Notes: generated by a model from the letters alone, not told the origin. A stretch of DNA of 64,000 nt from Phorcus lineatus (GCA_921293015.1 OV121088.1:4606382-4670381), one strand, 5' to 3'. Shown: positions 10,652 to 23,039, numbered from the stretch's first letter. Translations and numbers: made by a program.

Positions 10652-11781
10652 TTACTACAATGTCTGAACCTCCAGAGAATGTCGATGTCACATCCCTCAA
10701 AGATGCCCAGTGTGTGTTGAATATTATAACCACACGAACCGACGTCCCCGTCTACTTAAGAACTGCCTTCATGCCCTATGTACAGAGTGCTTAGATCAGC
10801 TCATACAGAAAGAAGGAAGAGGACAGCTCACTTGCCCTCTCTGCAGACATGTTGAAAAAGTCAAAGGGAAGGCCAGTTCTTTACCTGCAGATCCTGTGCG
10901 AAGCAAGCTGGTCGATTTCCTGCACATGAAGCAACAGAAGAAGATCAAATGCACTGACTGCCCTGATGGAAACGATGCTGAAGGGAGGTGTGATGAATGC
11001 CAGTCGTATCTCTGCAAGGAATGCATCTATGCCCATAAACGCCACCGATTGAGCAGAGAACATACTATCAGTTCCATCGAAGATGCTCTCAAGGTACCGA
11101 TAAAGGAGTTTTCACAAGGTCATTTCTGTCCAAAGCATCCGAAACAACACATTGAATTCTACTGCAGTACAGATGAAGAACTCTGTTGTGTTTCTTGTAC
11201 AGTAGTTGATCACAAAGGTCATGATTTTGAGAAGATTAAAGATGCAGCTGATAAAAGAAAATCATCTTTGCTTCAATCCCTAAAAGACGTTAACAAGACC
11301 AAGACTGACCTACAACAACGTCAAGAGTCAATGAAAGCAAAGAGGAATGCTGTAGAGCAGATGAAGAATGCGTCTGAAAGGAACATCAACAAGATGATTG
11401 ATGTCATGATGCTGCAGCTGGATCAACGAAGGAATCAACTTTTGTCTGAACTGCAGCAAGAAAGTTCAGCAATGCTTTCAGCTATTGAAAAAACATCAGT
11501 AGCTTATGATACAACCCTTGCTGTCATCGAGTCCACAGACACCTACTTCACCCAGACCAAAGAGAAAGCTGATGACGTGGAGATGTTACAGATGTATCCT
11601 GCCATCAAGAGAAGTGTGAATGCTCTGCAAAGTCAACCAGTTGCTGCTGATGTGAGAATCAATGAAGACAGGCTCATGTTCTCACCAACACAGAAAACTG
11701 CTTTCGATGAACTTGTGTCTCAGCTTGGAGTCTTTGGACGTCAACAGTCATCATCCCTTCCATCAGTTCAACCCTCCCAAG
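10652..11781 (+). pseudogene. Gene A exon 1: TRIM core (RING, B-boxes, coiled coil) with 13-bp deletion
   Basis: This is a paralogue of gene B exon 1. A splice acceptor (gactttacag) precedes the ATG at 10,660, whose frame gives SEPPENVDVTSLKD. Relative to gene B, 13 bp are missing right after the CTCAAA at about 10,695-10,700. That start therefore reads into a stop (TAG about 45 codons on), while the RING continues in another frame that has a stop upstream at 10,665. In that frame everything else is sound: CPVC, CLHALCTEC and CPLC give all eight RING zinc ligands, followed by B-box 1, B-box 2 (CPKHPKQH...CCVSC) and a long coiled coil. The donor is AAG/GTAAGG at 11,781, phase 1. It is either a recent pseudogene, uses another upstream exon, or starts at the ATG at 10,926 and lacks the RING. 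Non-AUG initiation is also possible. Confidence 0.85.
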
Positions 11782-12773
11782 GTAAGGAAACATTCGGTTC
11801 TCAAAGAAAGTTTTACACACAATATAAATTACCTGTTTGTTATGTTGACAAACTTCATTTAAACGTTTTTCATGTTATTGTCGGCAAATATGCTTGTTTA
11901 TGTAATATACCGAATGGTTCACAAGACTACAATCCATTTAATGATATTGATTACTATATTTGTGAATGAATTAGTAAAAAAGTGGCTTTCTCTATCTTTA
12001 TAATGAATCGTTAACTTGTTTTTGAAAACAGTACGGTAGGTCGCTATGTATCCTCTATTTATATTACTAAGTTTGATGATAATTTTACACTATGGATCTG
12101 AATGAGCTCACTTCAATATCAAATAAAGGAATGCAATTCTTATCTTTTTTATACTAAAATATGATAGTAATGTCAAAGGGGTAGTCGCATCTAGAATATG
12201 AATCTACCAAAATAAACATATTTCTCGCGCATATAAGATACTGCAATGTATTGGACAATGTAACGAGTGTAATACCGTTGTGTCGTTAGAAAGTCACGAC
12301 ATTCTCAAGTCGAGTATGGACTATGATTGATACATAATAGCGAGTAAAACAGATTACTACACCTTCTACCATTTTACTACCGATGATAATAATCTATTTA
12401 ATGGTAACAATGGTAACTATGTTTGGGTAGGTTCAATTCACAAGGTCCTTTATTTGTAATCAACTGTGTGACTTTGGCATCCCGCATTGAGTGTGTTGAA
12501 CATTTGAACAAAATATCAATAATTATTAAGAAGCTTTAAAAGATAAATCAACATGATGATACCTGAAATTAAAGTGAAATCACAACAATCATGGTATAGC
12601 TTTTACAATGCTTTCAATGCAGTCAAACACTTGAAATGTTTATGTTTACAATGTTCATGCGTGTATCATAGAGAAAGTTTTACAATAGAAAACAAATATA
12701 AGTACTATTCCCTGAAGAAGGGCCAAATACAAAATCCACTTTATAGTCAGTTTAATTCAAATCCAATCCACAG
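11782..12773. other. Gene A intron 1
   Basis: GT-AG intron between the coiled-coil exon and the macro exon. It is AT-rich with no identifiable insertion and no further exon recognised. The open frame running into its start is read-through past the donor. Confidence 0.75.
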
Positions 12774-13166
12774 CTGCACCGAGGACGATGATAGTCACTC
12801 AACAAGCTGTCTGTATGGTTGTTCAAGGCAAGACACTGACTGTGAAGCTTTACATAGGAGATATGAGAACACTCACAACAGATGTCATCGTCAGAGTGGT
12901 TTACCCAAATCTATCACCATTTGGTGAAATCTCCAGGTCTGTTGCTGATGCTGCAGGACCTGAACTGTCAGATCAGTTAGACAGAATAAGACGAGAGGAA
13001 GGTCAGGCTTCTCCTGGATCAGTTGTTGTCACTGATGCTGGTCCTCTTCTCTGCAAGAAAATCTTCAACTTTGTTGTCAATCACTTTGGTATCAGAGGAA
13101 GCATCGTCAAGTGTCTTTGTGAAGCTGCCAACAGAAAACTCACATCGATTGCATTTCCATATTTTC
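12774..13166 (+). CDS. Gene A exon 2: N-terminal part of macro-like domain
   Basis: The acceptor ccaatccacag precedes CTGCACCGAGGACG, and the donor TTTTC/GTAAGT follows. Both boundaries are phase 1, and the length (393 nt) is a multiple of three. The protein contains YIGDMRTLTTDVIVRVV, matching the opening strand and GDIT...VDVIVN core of macro domains. It continues SRSVADAAGPEL, VVVTDAGPLLCKKIFNFVV (the TxAGxLPxKxVxH strand) and CLCEAANRKLTSIAFP. The NAAN/GGGV residues of loop 1 are replaced (VVYPNLSPFGEI), so ADP-ribose binding is doubtful. It aligns residue for residue with gene B exon 2. Confidence 0.85.
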
Positions 13167-14867
13167 GTAAGTATCGATACCTTTATCAAACATTATTAAT
13201 TAAGACATGTGTTTTTACTACAGATCTGTCATGAACCAAAACTAATACCAAAAACCTGACATATGTCACTTTACAAGGTAATGAACTATTTAATATGTTT
13301 GTGTCTGCGACAAAAGAGAATGTAGAAATTTTACAAATTGAAATGTGACATTACCGATTGATGATACTCAATGATTGAATTGCAAATAGCCTTTGTATGC
13401 ATGTATCATACTTTTGAGGAAAATCATGCCTAAAAGGTTGCATAAGTGCTTCATTATAATAAGCACTATTTATATCTTTCAACATTGGTAATGGGAAAAA
13501 CATGATTGGATAAAAATAACTGTTACTAAAATCACTGTCTCTTGATTAAAAGGGCGCAAAATAGTAACCAGATATGTGATTTTACTAGGTAATGAAATTA
13601 TTTACAAAAGAGACTGTAGAAATTTTACAAATTGAAATGTTATATAACTGATTGTTAATACTCAATGATTAAATTGCAAATAGCCTTTGTATGCAGTTAT
13701 CGTACTTTTTTTAGGCTAGTGATGCTTAAAAGTTTGCATAATAAATTCATTGTTAATAAGAATTATAAATGTCTTTCAAAATTTATAATGGATAAATTAT
13801 GATTGGATAAAAATCTTTCACTTAAATCACTGTAACGTGATTGAAAGCTGACAAAATAGTTGACACTTACTACACACCCACTCTATTATTTCACATAAGA
13901 TACTATTTCATATTAGACAAGAGTTACGTCCCTTTACTTATTAACAAAATGTAAATTAGTTACCTTCCGTTCCTGGCAGACCGACTTACAGAATGTATAT
14001 CATCTGCTCCACTGATATAAAAGGGGGCATCACCTTACTCTTCACACACGAGTAGTGATATCTATGTGAATAAAATCGAGGTCGTAATATCCATAAAATG
14101 TTCTTTATTTTCGATACCAAAATAAACAGGCTCTAAAGGTTATTCGTATTCAGTCATCTTTTCAGTTATATTTGATCATGATAAATATTATTTCAATGTC
14201 ATCCGATCATTGTCTCTTTTGCTCAGCCAAAGTTTGCAATTGAAGTAAATGACATATATTCCGTTATTTTAACTATCTGCCTAGATTCGTGATTATAACG
14301 ATACAACACCTTCGGTTTCAATACTATAGTAAGCTGACTTTGATGCTATGAACTAATTTTTCTTTTATCATGAAAACATTAAAATGTATAAGTATTCATT
14401 ATCTTAACCGATTGCTGTGTTAACCATTTGAATTGTTTTTGGGCATTGCTGACTGAACACAAACACGACATACATTTCATATTTGTGTATTCATGAATTA
14501 TTGAATGTGTTGACACTTGTATTAATACTTTTCTGTCTCCCAATTCCAGTAATACATAATGTTTACTAAAACCATTTTATAAGGAACACATCCAACTCAT
14601 GAATTTGCATATATCATTTGTAATTATTTTGCTTATAGGTAATAAAATATTTAAGCGATTAGCTTCAGCTACAGATGGCAACGGAAAACTTCACCACTTT
14701 TATTGGTTATTTAAAGAGAGTTGTTTTAGGGATTTAAGATAAATGATCGTTGTTTGGCAAAAGATGATAGTCTTCTTATTGTTGTTTTTCATTTTCATTT
14801 AACTTGAGTTAGACTTCATCAGTTTACATCAATCTTTTACATTTCTTTATTCCTTTCTTGTTTCCAG
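13167..14867. other. Gene A intron 2
   Basis: GT-AG, phase 1 intron. It contains a roughly 313-bp tandem duplication (separate entry) and otherwise AT-rich sequence. I looked for a small exon carrying the missing GxGxxGxP loop of the macro domain and found none that fits. Confidence 0.7.
13259..13868. repeat. Diverged direct duplication of about 313 bp inside intron
   Basis: Two adjacent copies start at 13,259 (catatgtcactttacaaggt) and 13,572 (atatgtgattttactaggta). They share the words gtagaaattttacaaattga and ttgcaaatagcctttgtatg. Many substitutions separate them, so the duplication is old. Confidence 0.85.
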
Positions 14868-15082
14868 CTGACGTTTTAGATGAAGTGAGATCGTTTGAGC
14901 GGAGTGTGACAGGAGGATCTTTACAAGAGGTACATATTGTAGCTTATGATGGCAGGCAGCTCTCTAAAAGCGAGGGGCAGATGAAGAAGATCTGGTCTGA
15001 AGTCTCAGAGGTAGAACGGAAGGATATTGATGTGATCAGAGCACATCTCCAACCCTCTTCAGGAGCCTTCCTGTCTCATTAA
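14868..15082 (+). CDS. Gene A exon 3: C-terminal end of macro-like domain
   Basis: The acceptor tttcttgtttccag is followed by CTGACGTTTTAG, phase 1. The protein reads DVLDEVRSFERSVTGGSLQE then VHIVAYDGRQLSKSEGQMKK and ends at TAA (15,080-15,082). This is the last helix and strand of a macro domain (pattern IxxFxxxxxxTLKEVxFVxxD). Joined to exon 2 in frame it gives SIAFPYFPDVLDEV, with no intervening GTGxxGYP loop. Length and frame match gene B exon 3. Confidence 0.85.
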
Positions 15083-15089
15083 TCAAAGT

Positions 15090-15235
15090 TAGTCCAGGAA
15101 CTAAAGTTGGATAAAGCAATGATCAAAGCAGTACAATCCTTTGACCAGGGTGTGAGGAGAATTTATACAAAAAGTACATTTTATAGCTGATGGTGACCGA
15201 CAGCTCTCTAGGAACAAGGAACATAAGAGACTCAT
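15090..15235 (+). pseudogene. Decayed extra copy of the macro C-terminal exon
   Basis: Eight bases after the gene A stop, the sequence gttggataaagcaatgatca and onward aligns with exon 3. The words aatcctttgaccagggtgtg, tacaaaaagtacattttata and gaccgacagctctctagga correspond to the SFxxxV, LQEVHIV and RQLS parts. Frameshifts and stops break it. In part it is closer to gene B exon 3 (TTTGACCAG) than to its neighbour, suggesting descent from a third family member. Confidence 0.75.
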
Positions 15236-17760
15236 TTAAAAACATTCTTCACATACCTTAGCAATTGAAAATATGATGCTCCCTGCAATATTCTTTGTAA
15301 GACAAAGTATTGCCTGCATCCATAATTCCTTAAATATGTGATAAGGAAATACTTTCGTTTTGGGCATAAAGTTTTGGTTCCTGAGGCATATAATCAAAAG
15401 CCGTTCAGTTGTTTTGGTAATGGTATGTGTTTAGACCGAGTGATGGAGTGGTACCGTTCGTTTCTTGTGTCATTCTGTTATTTCAAGACTTTTCTAGTTT
15501 ACATGGAAACAATTTGAACTTGGTGCATGTAAAAGCACCTTTTCCGGCCTCTTCCTATTCTTTGCAGCATTGCTTTATTAGACGTGACATGTGATTAGAC
15601 TCAGTGGTGAAGAGAGGTGTCATTTACTAACTTGGTTATTCTGGGGAAGGTTGTAGGTCACGCACCTTCGCCGGAATTTATTTTAAAGTCCATGCAGTAT
15701 TTCTCAATGCTGTTTGCATTATTATTCTGAAATTTAGATTTTTCTGATTCCATGTTAGCAATTTAAACTTTTTGCATAAGCGACAAGTACGTTTATATTG
15801 GAATGATTGGATTGATAATTGTGACACAGTGTATCAAGTGAATATATTTCTAGTTTGGACATTGCTACCGAGTTCAACAACTGGTACTGCAGCTTGTAGA
15901 ATTTTGTGTAAACCTTTTTAAGGACTATAATGCTATCCCAATAAAAATCTTGAAAATATAGACATATATTAAATTTTCTTTTACTTGTAATTTCAAATGA
16001 TTGTTTGTCACATATGAAGCACCTTAATGAAGCTACGTAATCCTATATGTATAATCAAATCAGAGATATTGGTTTTGCATTACCAGATCTACAATAAATA
16101 CAAAATTTTGTCAGAATATGTAGTCTGTATCAAATTTGATTTTGTTGAATTACATTATTTTGTTTTTAAAGTCTTCCTTATGCTTCTGTTACCTTTTAGA
16201 ATTATCAATATCATGTTTCATTGGATATTTTGATTATTCTTACATAAATCTTATAATCATTCCATGCATGAGATATCCCTTATATTGTCAAGTTTACACA
16301 TTTTCTCTCCATCTAACATTTAATAGGGTGGAAACATGGATGAAATACACTCATAATAACGGGTCAGAGGGAATGATTAAACCAAAAGAATCTGCATGAG
16401 TAACAGACGCAGAAAGAATTTTACTTTGAGCCAATAAAGCAGCTTGGAAAACATATTGTGTTCGGGTAGAGTAATCCTTCACATCTTCTCACATATTCTC
16501 AAGTAATATGTTTGGAACACTTCATTAAGATAATTATATGATAAGCTTCAAAATATCTGAGTATAACTATTTTGCAATCATATGAATACACATATATTTT
16601 AACAGTCTCTATACTAATGATCATATAATAGTGCTTTTAAGTGTTCATGTTTTCAGGAATGATTCATTCATAGAGTGAAAATCATTTCTAATGATTTTGT
16701 TTTGCAGAAGTGTTGTTAAGTGAATTGAAATTAACTGTTTTTGTGTCTGTTCTCCATCAAATGATATTCTGAAACTCGTAACTCTTATGAATTAAAAAAC
16801 TATTGATAGTTTTTAAGTAAATAGGTAATACCTGTAATACTTGTAATTGAAAATTAATGTAAACTCAAAACTTTACATGATTGGAGACTAAAGGGAGATA
16901 ACACATTTTTGTCTGGCTATTTACAAGGAATTTGATTCGCAAATTGACAAATAACTGTGATACGATCATCGATGCAGGAATAAATTCAGCAAAATACGAT
17001 CTTGTGTTGAAGGGTATTTGTTAGAAATAAGACTGCAGGATGAACATTATGTGAGGAACATCAAGTCAAGCCATTCACATTTATGGACCGCAACTTTTAA
17101 CATCAGTTTATTTTCAATGGATATACAAACATTAAAGCAGCTAATCAGCATTTCTGTGCAATGAAAACTACACGCAAGCTATCATGAAAAGTGTCATCAA
17201 ATTCATTCTTGCTCGGTTTGTGGACGTAAGAGTGGACTAGTCTCCTTGTGCTCAAATGTCTTTCTAAATCGCAATTTTCTTCCAAATTTTAATTTCTATA
17301 ATCAAAAGACTGCATTGACTAATTCCAGTCGTTTCTGAGGGATAAAAAATGTCCATATCAGCCGGAGGTGTCGGCAGAATACGCCTACTTGACAAAACGT
17401 GTTGGACACTTTGTTTTTCAAAGATTAGTGGTTGCTAGGGGGCGGAGATTAATGGACTGGTCTTTATGTTGTTGAACAGGCAGCTAATAAAGACACTGAT
17501 TCAAATATCAACTTCACTTGCCTCTGAATTTTTCAAAACTATTCGTAGGTTTGGGCAAATAGATTGTTGAAATGACAGTTTGAGTTTATAATATTTGACC
17601 TCAACATAACCTCTAGATTTATTGAAAAGGCAATTTCTCCAAGTCGATATTAAAATGAAAAAAAAATTCTTTGAGGGTTAGTCTGGCAAGTATATGTAAC
17701 CAATGAGCACTCAACGGATATGGAGGCACTCATAAATAAAGGAAAAAAAATCAATTTATA
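15236..17760. other. Intergenic, non-coding
   Basis: AT-rich sequence downstream of gene A. The first AATAAA is at about 15,940-15,945 and could serve as its polyadenylation signal. Open frames here are short and of low complexity. No transposon signature was recognised. Confidence 0.6.
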
Positions 17761-17765
17761 TATAA

Positions 17766-17830
17766 AGTCACACCGCTAATCGCTGAAATATTGCCAAAGC
17801 AGCGCTAAGCAATAACTCACTCGTTCACAA
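17766..17830 (+). mobile_element. SINE 3' tail fragment
   Basis: The sequence cgctgaaatattgccaaagc, followed by gcgctaagcaataactcactcg, matches the tail type of the full SINE at 5,372 (ctgaaatattg then a CTCACTCA run). Only the 3' end is recognisable. Confidence 0.6.
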
Positions 17831-18088
17831 TATGGGGAACATAATGTAAATGGCAGAAATAATGTTAGTAACGTCAAGAATTTCTTCAGACACTCCGTTT
17901 ACTCCCATGTTTCCCAAATGATGTTTTGCTGTTTATATATTCGTAGGTTTCTGCCATATTATTGGTATCTATAGTATAAGCTCTAAGAACCTATTTAAGA
18001 GTTCGACAAAACAATATATAGAAATTAGATAGTATGCTTTGATTTAATACGAATCTTGCTGTCAACTCTTGACAAATCGAAAATTGAA

Positions 18089-18215
18089 ACCAGAAAAATG
18101 TTTAATTCACACAGCTCTAAGTTAGATTGCACGATTGGCACCAGCCCAATGAACCAGAAAAATGTTTAATTCACACAGCTCTAAGTGAGATTGCACAATT
18201 GCCACCAGCCCATGA
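18089..18215. repeat. 64-bp tandem duplication
   Basis: Two head-to-tail copies begin accagaaaaatgtttaattc at 18,089 and 18,153. They differ at only a few positions, so the duplication is recent. Confidence 0.92.
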
Positions 18216-19468
18216 ACGTGTTGTGTTCAAGAGGATGATATCATGATTTATTTATGTTATATTGTTCAATCACACATTGGCTACTTGTTTAACATTTTTA
18301 TCCATCATCTTCCAAAAAAGGAATTTTGTCACGAAAATCTGCTTGAAAATAGTCAATTCAACATATAGTTACCATGATGCCCTACCTTCTTATTAGCTTT
18401 GCCACCTACTGGAATGATTGTATAAGTTGTCACCTACCATCGGTTCTGTTAGTAAAGTCGTGTTGACCAGTCGTGTGTTTTTGTTCTCCGTGCCAAACAT
18501 ATCATATTGACAAGAACACAACTTTCATAAACTTAAGAAATCTCACCAACCAATATAAACGAAACTGAAAAATTTTGATGGAAACAATAATGCAGAGCGT
18601 CCATCAAGATCTCTCGAGTCTGACTTGAGCCCAATGTATAAGACGCTGTTTCCATGCATGAGCTTGTTCAAAGCGCACAATAAGAGAATGTCGGTGGCCA
18701 GGAAAAGCTTGTTGACAGAAAAAGCTTTTTAAATTTGAATGCTGACAAGCAAAGAGAGTCTTTTAGTTCTTGGGGCACATTGTTCAATTCTGTGGATGCA
18801 GCATATTGAAAACAGCAATGGCAAAATCGGACAGGCTTAGTCGTTGATATAACAAGGAGACACTTGTACTGGGATCTTAGAAGTTGCGCAGGCTGAAGAT
18901 AGCAAGGTGCTGGTGCTGATCCAGACATGGGTTGGAAAGTCAGGGAAATGAGCTTGAATTAAACCACATGTAGTAACCGTAACTCAAACAACTCCAAGGT
19001 TCCTTGTTGAATTGCCATTACGAATCTGATTTTCCAAAACTGTGATGCTGATAATTAGGTTTTCAAAGTTTGATTGCTCCAGGGACATCGCCCTGCCCTT
19101 AGATATTATTAGAACCAAGTGAGGACAGTTCCATTTGTGCCGATCTCTTTAGTTTACTGCGGTCAAAACAGACAAAACAAGCAGAAACAAATTACCATCG
19201 TATATCGTGATTGTCGTTTGCTCATAAGATGGCGCAAAACTGTCTCATTGCTGTAGTGTGTCTGTATACTGATGAATGAAACATTAACGTTTCCAAAGAA
19301 TACATTTCAATTTGATTGAAACAGAAAGTAACAAGAGTAATGTATTATTCACTAAATTTCATGATTGTTGTACACCAAAACGAAAAGTGATCTTTGAAAG
19401 AAAATAAATGTTTCAAAACAATTAAGAAACCATTGATAAATATGTTTTTGAAAATAAAGGATTAAATG

Positions 19469-19690
19469 AACCATGACATCTGCTTACAACACTCCATATG
19501 GCAGATACTCCTTTCTAAGAATGCTGTTGGAGATAAAGTCTGCACAGGATGTGTTCCACGAGAGAATCAATCAGTGGTTCTAAGGTCTTCCAGGTGTGGA
19601 AACCGAACTAGACGAATGCGGAAACTGGCAGAACTCCAGAGGTGCAAGGATATCAACTTGATTCTCATCAAAGTAAACTGTAAGTAAACA
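19469..19690 (+). pseudogene. Ty3/gypsy-type reverse transcriptase remnant (copy 2)
   Basis: Same remnant as at 3,352, with the same internal break between the GRYSFLRM block and the LAELQRCKDINL block. It has an additional stop after HERINQWF. The shared break shows it was already dead before the segmental duplication. Confidence 0.8.
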
Positions 19691-19721
19691 AGTCGGAATC
19701 ATCTACAGTAAAAATTGTGAA

Positions 19722-20219
19722 GAAGATGCTGGATAAGAAAGATCCTTTCCGAAGTTTGTATGAATACATAAATGCACCTATTTATAATCCTAGATCACCT
19801 GCGCATATTTGAATGAGTGGAAGACTTAGCTAAACGTTGTCTTCAAGTTCATTTTGATTTAAACCTCACAATATCAATACAGAAGAAATCTAACAAAAAT
19901 TATTCACGAAAGATAAAACTCAGAAGAAACATTTTGATAAGCTCTCTACCTAGCAGTAGTTGTTAAACAAGAAGATGCTGGATAAGAAAGATCTTTTCCG
20001 AAGTTTATATGAATACATAAATGCACCTATTTATAATCCTAGATCATTTGCGCATATTTGAATGAGTGGAAGACTTAGATATACGTTGTCGTCAAGTACA
20101 ATTTAATTTTAACCTCACAATATCAATACAGAAGAAATCCAACAAATATTATTCACGAATGATAAAACTCAGAAGAAACATTTTGATAAGCCCTCTACCT
20201 AGCAGTAGTTGTTAAACAA
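19722..20219. repeat. 249-bp tandem duplication in copy 2
   Basis: Units start at 19,722 and 19,971 with gaagatgctggataagaaag. A third start (gaagatgcttgcagatc) at 20,220 marks the end. Copy 1 has one unit (about 3,613-3,862), so the duplication is specific to copy 2. Confidence 0.9.
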
Positions 20220-20308
20220 GAAGATGCTTGCAGATCTTATCAGGGACACATATGTTTAGGTGAACTTATAGGCCTGTTAAAAGTATGGTAGAGTTTACAA
20301 TTATCAAC

Positions 20309-20580
20309 CACCACTTGACTAAATGCCTTATCCTGGATTGGTGGTTTGCGTGCTTCCGAGACCCCGAGAGCTATGCCAGCCGGAGCTTACATGCTCATGG
20401 TAGGGGCACCCAAGCTTGAGAGGTCGACGGATAGAAGCCAGACAAAATTTGAGGTGTTCTAAAAACCTGCTGTCTATCTCTCACTATGCCTTTCTTTCCG
20501 TCTTTTCCCTCATCCTATCATCTCTGTTTTGGAAGCTTGTCAACGACGTGAAACACCAACTCACTCTCTCACTCATTAAG
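20309..20580 (+). mobile_element. SINE-like element (copy 2 of the shared insertion)
   Basis: It begins accaccacttgactaaatgc, has the conserved ccgagagctatgccagccgg core and a C/T-rich middle, and ends caactcactctctcactcat. It is the complete partner of the truncated element at 3,955, so the insertion predates the duplication. Confidence 0.8.
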
Positions 20581-21126
20581 AGTTATCTATGTTAAGGAAA
20601 ATTGTCATTTTTGTGACATCACTTTTAAAAATCTTATACGTCGTTTCTATGAATATTACGGCAACTTGAAAATGTGCCGGGGGAATACATGTTCATTCGC
20701 CTGTTTGTCTTCTTTAATGATTTGGGTTGGTCAACTTACAAGCCCGTTATAAAATTGAGGAAAAGTTTAGAATTATCAAAGTTAAATTGTAAACACTTTC
20801 GCACTTTGAAATTTGCATACAATCCTGAAAATTATTTGCTAAGAGCACGGTCATGTGATGATTCATTTCAGAGGTTCATTTCCAATGAACTGTAAAGAAA
20901 TCGTTCATACTCGTAGGAAATTTTTCAAGTTAATCTTGGTCTTGTGAACGCTCACGGAACAACTAGTGACGAATTTATAAAAAAAACAACCCCACAGACT
21001 CCCCGTATTCATCTACTCATTAACATGAATTTAAGAAATTGAATTTAATCATTTGATAAAAAAAGATTTTCCATAATGCCTAGATAAGTTTCAGGGCTTT
21101 TGCTTTTTGAACTGAAGCAACGAAAT

Positions 21127-21309
21127 CACAGGGACTTGTAAAGCCGAAAATAAGAATATTTTTATATCATTAAAATTTAAAAAAAAATGATATCTCATCG
21201 AGGGGTCTGAAGGCGTTATATCCCTTTAGTATTTATAAAGAATAGGTACCATTTTTTATGTCATTATATATTATTATTATTGTAATTTTCGTCGATACAC
21301 GTCCCTGTG
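21127..21309. mobile_element. MITE with 8-bp TSD (copy 2)
   Basis: Same element and same aacgaaat flanks (21,119-21,126 and 21,310-21,317) as at 4,555. It is a few bases shorter in its ATT run. Confidence 0.88.
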
Positions 21310-21944
21310 AACGAAATGAAATACATTTAGACAGTCAAATTATAAATTTCACATTACAATCAATGTAGGGAGCCTTGACGAACCAAACCCGATAAACACT
21401 CACAATTTATCAATACTTTATAAGTGAGCGGCGAATGCGCAGTCATTGCTGTCAGGAATTTATATAAACAACTGTTCTTTTTTACATATTTTGACGAAAA
21501 TAAACGAACAAATGGCGGCTCGTGAATGGTAATTCATAAGGCCGATAACTCTGATCTCGTGTCCTTGCGTGGATTTTATTTCTGTTTTACGCTTCAGTCA
21601 TTATGTTTTAGTGTAGTCCGCAATAAAATGAATTTCATGAAATAAACGTTTGGTAAAATTCTAAATAGGAATTTTCCTCGTGGCACAATGTTACTCGTTC
21701 AGAGGCTAAGACAAAATTTGTATTACTGCGCTGTTTAATTCCTAATTTGGTGCAATATTAAAAGCTCGCTTGGTTAGAATGTAGCTTTAACACAGGCCAT
21801 TTTCAATGCAAACATGCAAACTGACATTCAATCCTTCAATAAAGAAAACAGAATTATCATACACATAACATAAATTTATGTCATATCTGTTCTACACGCT
21901 GACACAGCGACTTGAAAAACGTGCCTGGATCGCCTGATCAGAGG

Positions 21945-23038
21945 ATTGTGTATAGTATGCATGTGTATTTATGTTTATGGTATATCATGTTGCAGCATAG
22001 TGCAATGCTGTACGTATCGTTTTTTACCTTATTTATTCTAGCATTATATTTCATTATAATGTTGTAAATATGCTTATGTATAGTTAGGGTTTTATGTTAG
22101 AGTCGATACATGAAGTACATCAAGTACCATAATGTCTTTGTATTTGCATCATTGCATTGTGTAGTGATAGTATTACCACTGTATATTAGCACTTAATATA
22201 TTTTCAAGTATATTTTATCATATTAGTGTTTTTCTAGTATGGTGTTTGGGCTATTATGCATTATTTACATAAGTTATATTCATATTTATCTTATGTGCAG
22301 TTTAGGGTCGTTAGGGTAATAGTACATATTTCTTCTTTAAGTTAGGTTTACATCAAATATTAGTATCTAGGTATTCTAGGTAAATTAGGATTAATTGTAT
22401 TTAGGATGATAGTATATTTACATTCCTCTAACATTTATATTATAGTTTATTATAGTTTAGTTTATTGTGGGGTAGGCCAAGTTTACCTATTTTCATTATA
22501 TACAAATAAGTTAGACAATTAAAGTTAATCAGTATATTCTTTATTTAGGCGTCACGCTTCCTCATGTGGCATCTCTGAATATGGAAAGCCTGCGTCCTTG
22601 AGACGAGGTTGGTTGAGTTGTATTTATTCATAACGTGTATTTATATGTGTGTTTGTGAATAGTCTATTTTATGTGATGTTATGTTTGATTGCGATGGATG
22701 GGTTTGTAATAGAACTTTTAATGAATCAATATCATGTGCTGCTGTATGTGATTACGCCCTCATATTAATAATAATGTAATGCTGGAATAGGATTATTACT
22801 TCATGTGTTTATTAATTGTAAAGTAATTTGTGGATACTCATAAAATGTGTATTTGATTGTATTATCATGTATCGATTGATATTATGTTTGACACCATGTA
22901 CTTATAAGTTGTATTTGTGTTGCAGGGCATTCACCTGTTTGTGTAATTCCATATTGCATCGTCAAAAAACCCATCCACCGAACCCCCACAAGTGCTCGTC
23001 TTGTTGTCTTTCCCTAAGACCGTATACTACCACTGTTA
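21945..23038. other. Copy-2-specific non-coding segment
   Basis: About 1.1 kb of T-rich sequence without partner in copy 1. I see no terminal repeats, poly(A) or open frame that I trust. A splice-acceptor-like ttgtgttgcag is followed at about 22,926 by a C-rich open stretch (KTHPPNPHKCSSCC), which may be chance. Confidence 0.5.
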
Positions 23039-23039
23039 C

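Larger units (their letters stand above)
18402..21943. other. Segmental duplication, block 1, copy 2
   Basis: Partner of 1-5,345. It keeps the LINE-free target site at 18,495-18,508, the gypsy RT remnant, a more complete SINE and the MITE. It has its own 249-bp tandem duplication. Homology ends sharply after cgcctgatca at 21,943, exactly where copy 1 carries the SINE target duplication. Confidence 0.9.

Noticed and set aside
11782-11969. Extension of the TRIM frame past 11,781 in gene A
   Set aside because: It begins with a canonical donor (GTAAGG) and becomes AT-rich and unlike gene B; read-through into the intron, not a C-terminal domain.
12553-12927. 124-codon + strand open frame at the start of gene A exon 2
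   Set aside because: It is a different frame from the one conserved with gene B and starts inside the intron; a shadow of the real exon.
16027-16399. Hydrophobic open frames at 16.0-16.4 kb
   Set aside because: Phe, Ile and Leu richness follows from T-rich DNA; no start context, splice sites or repeated copy.
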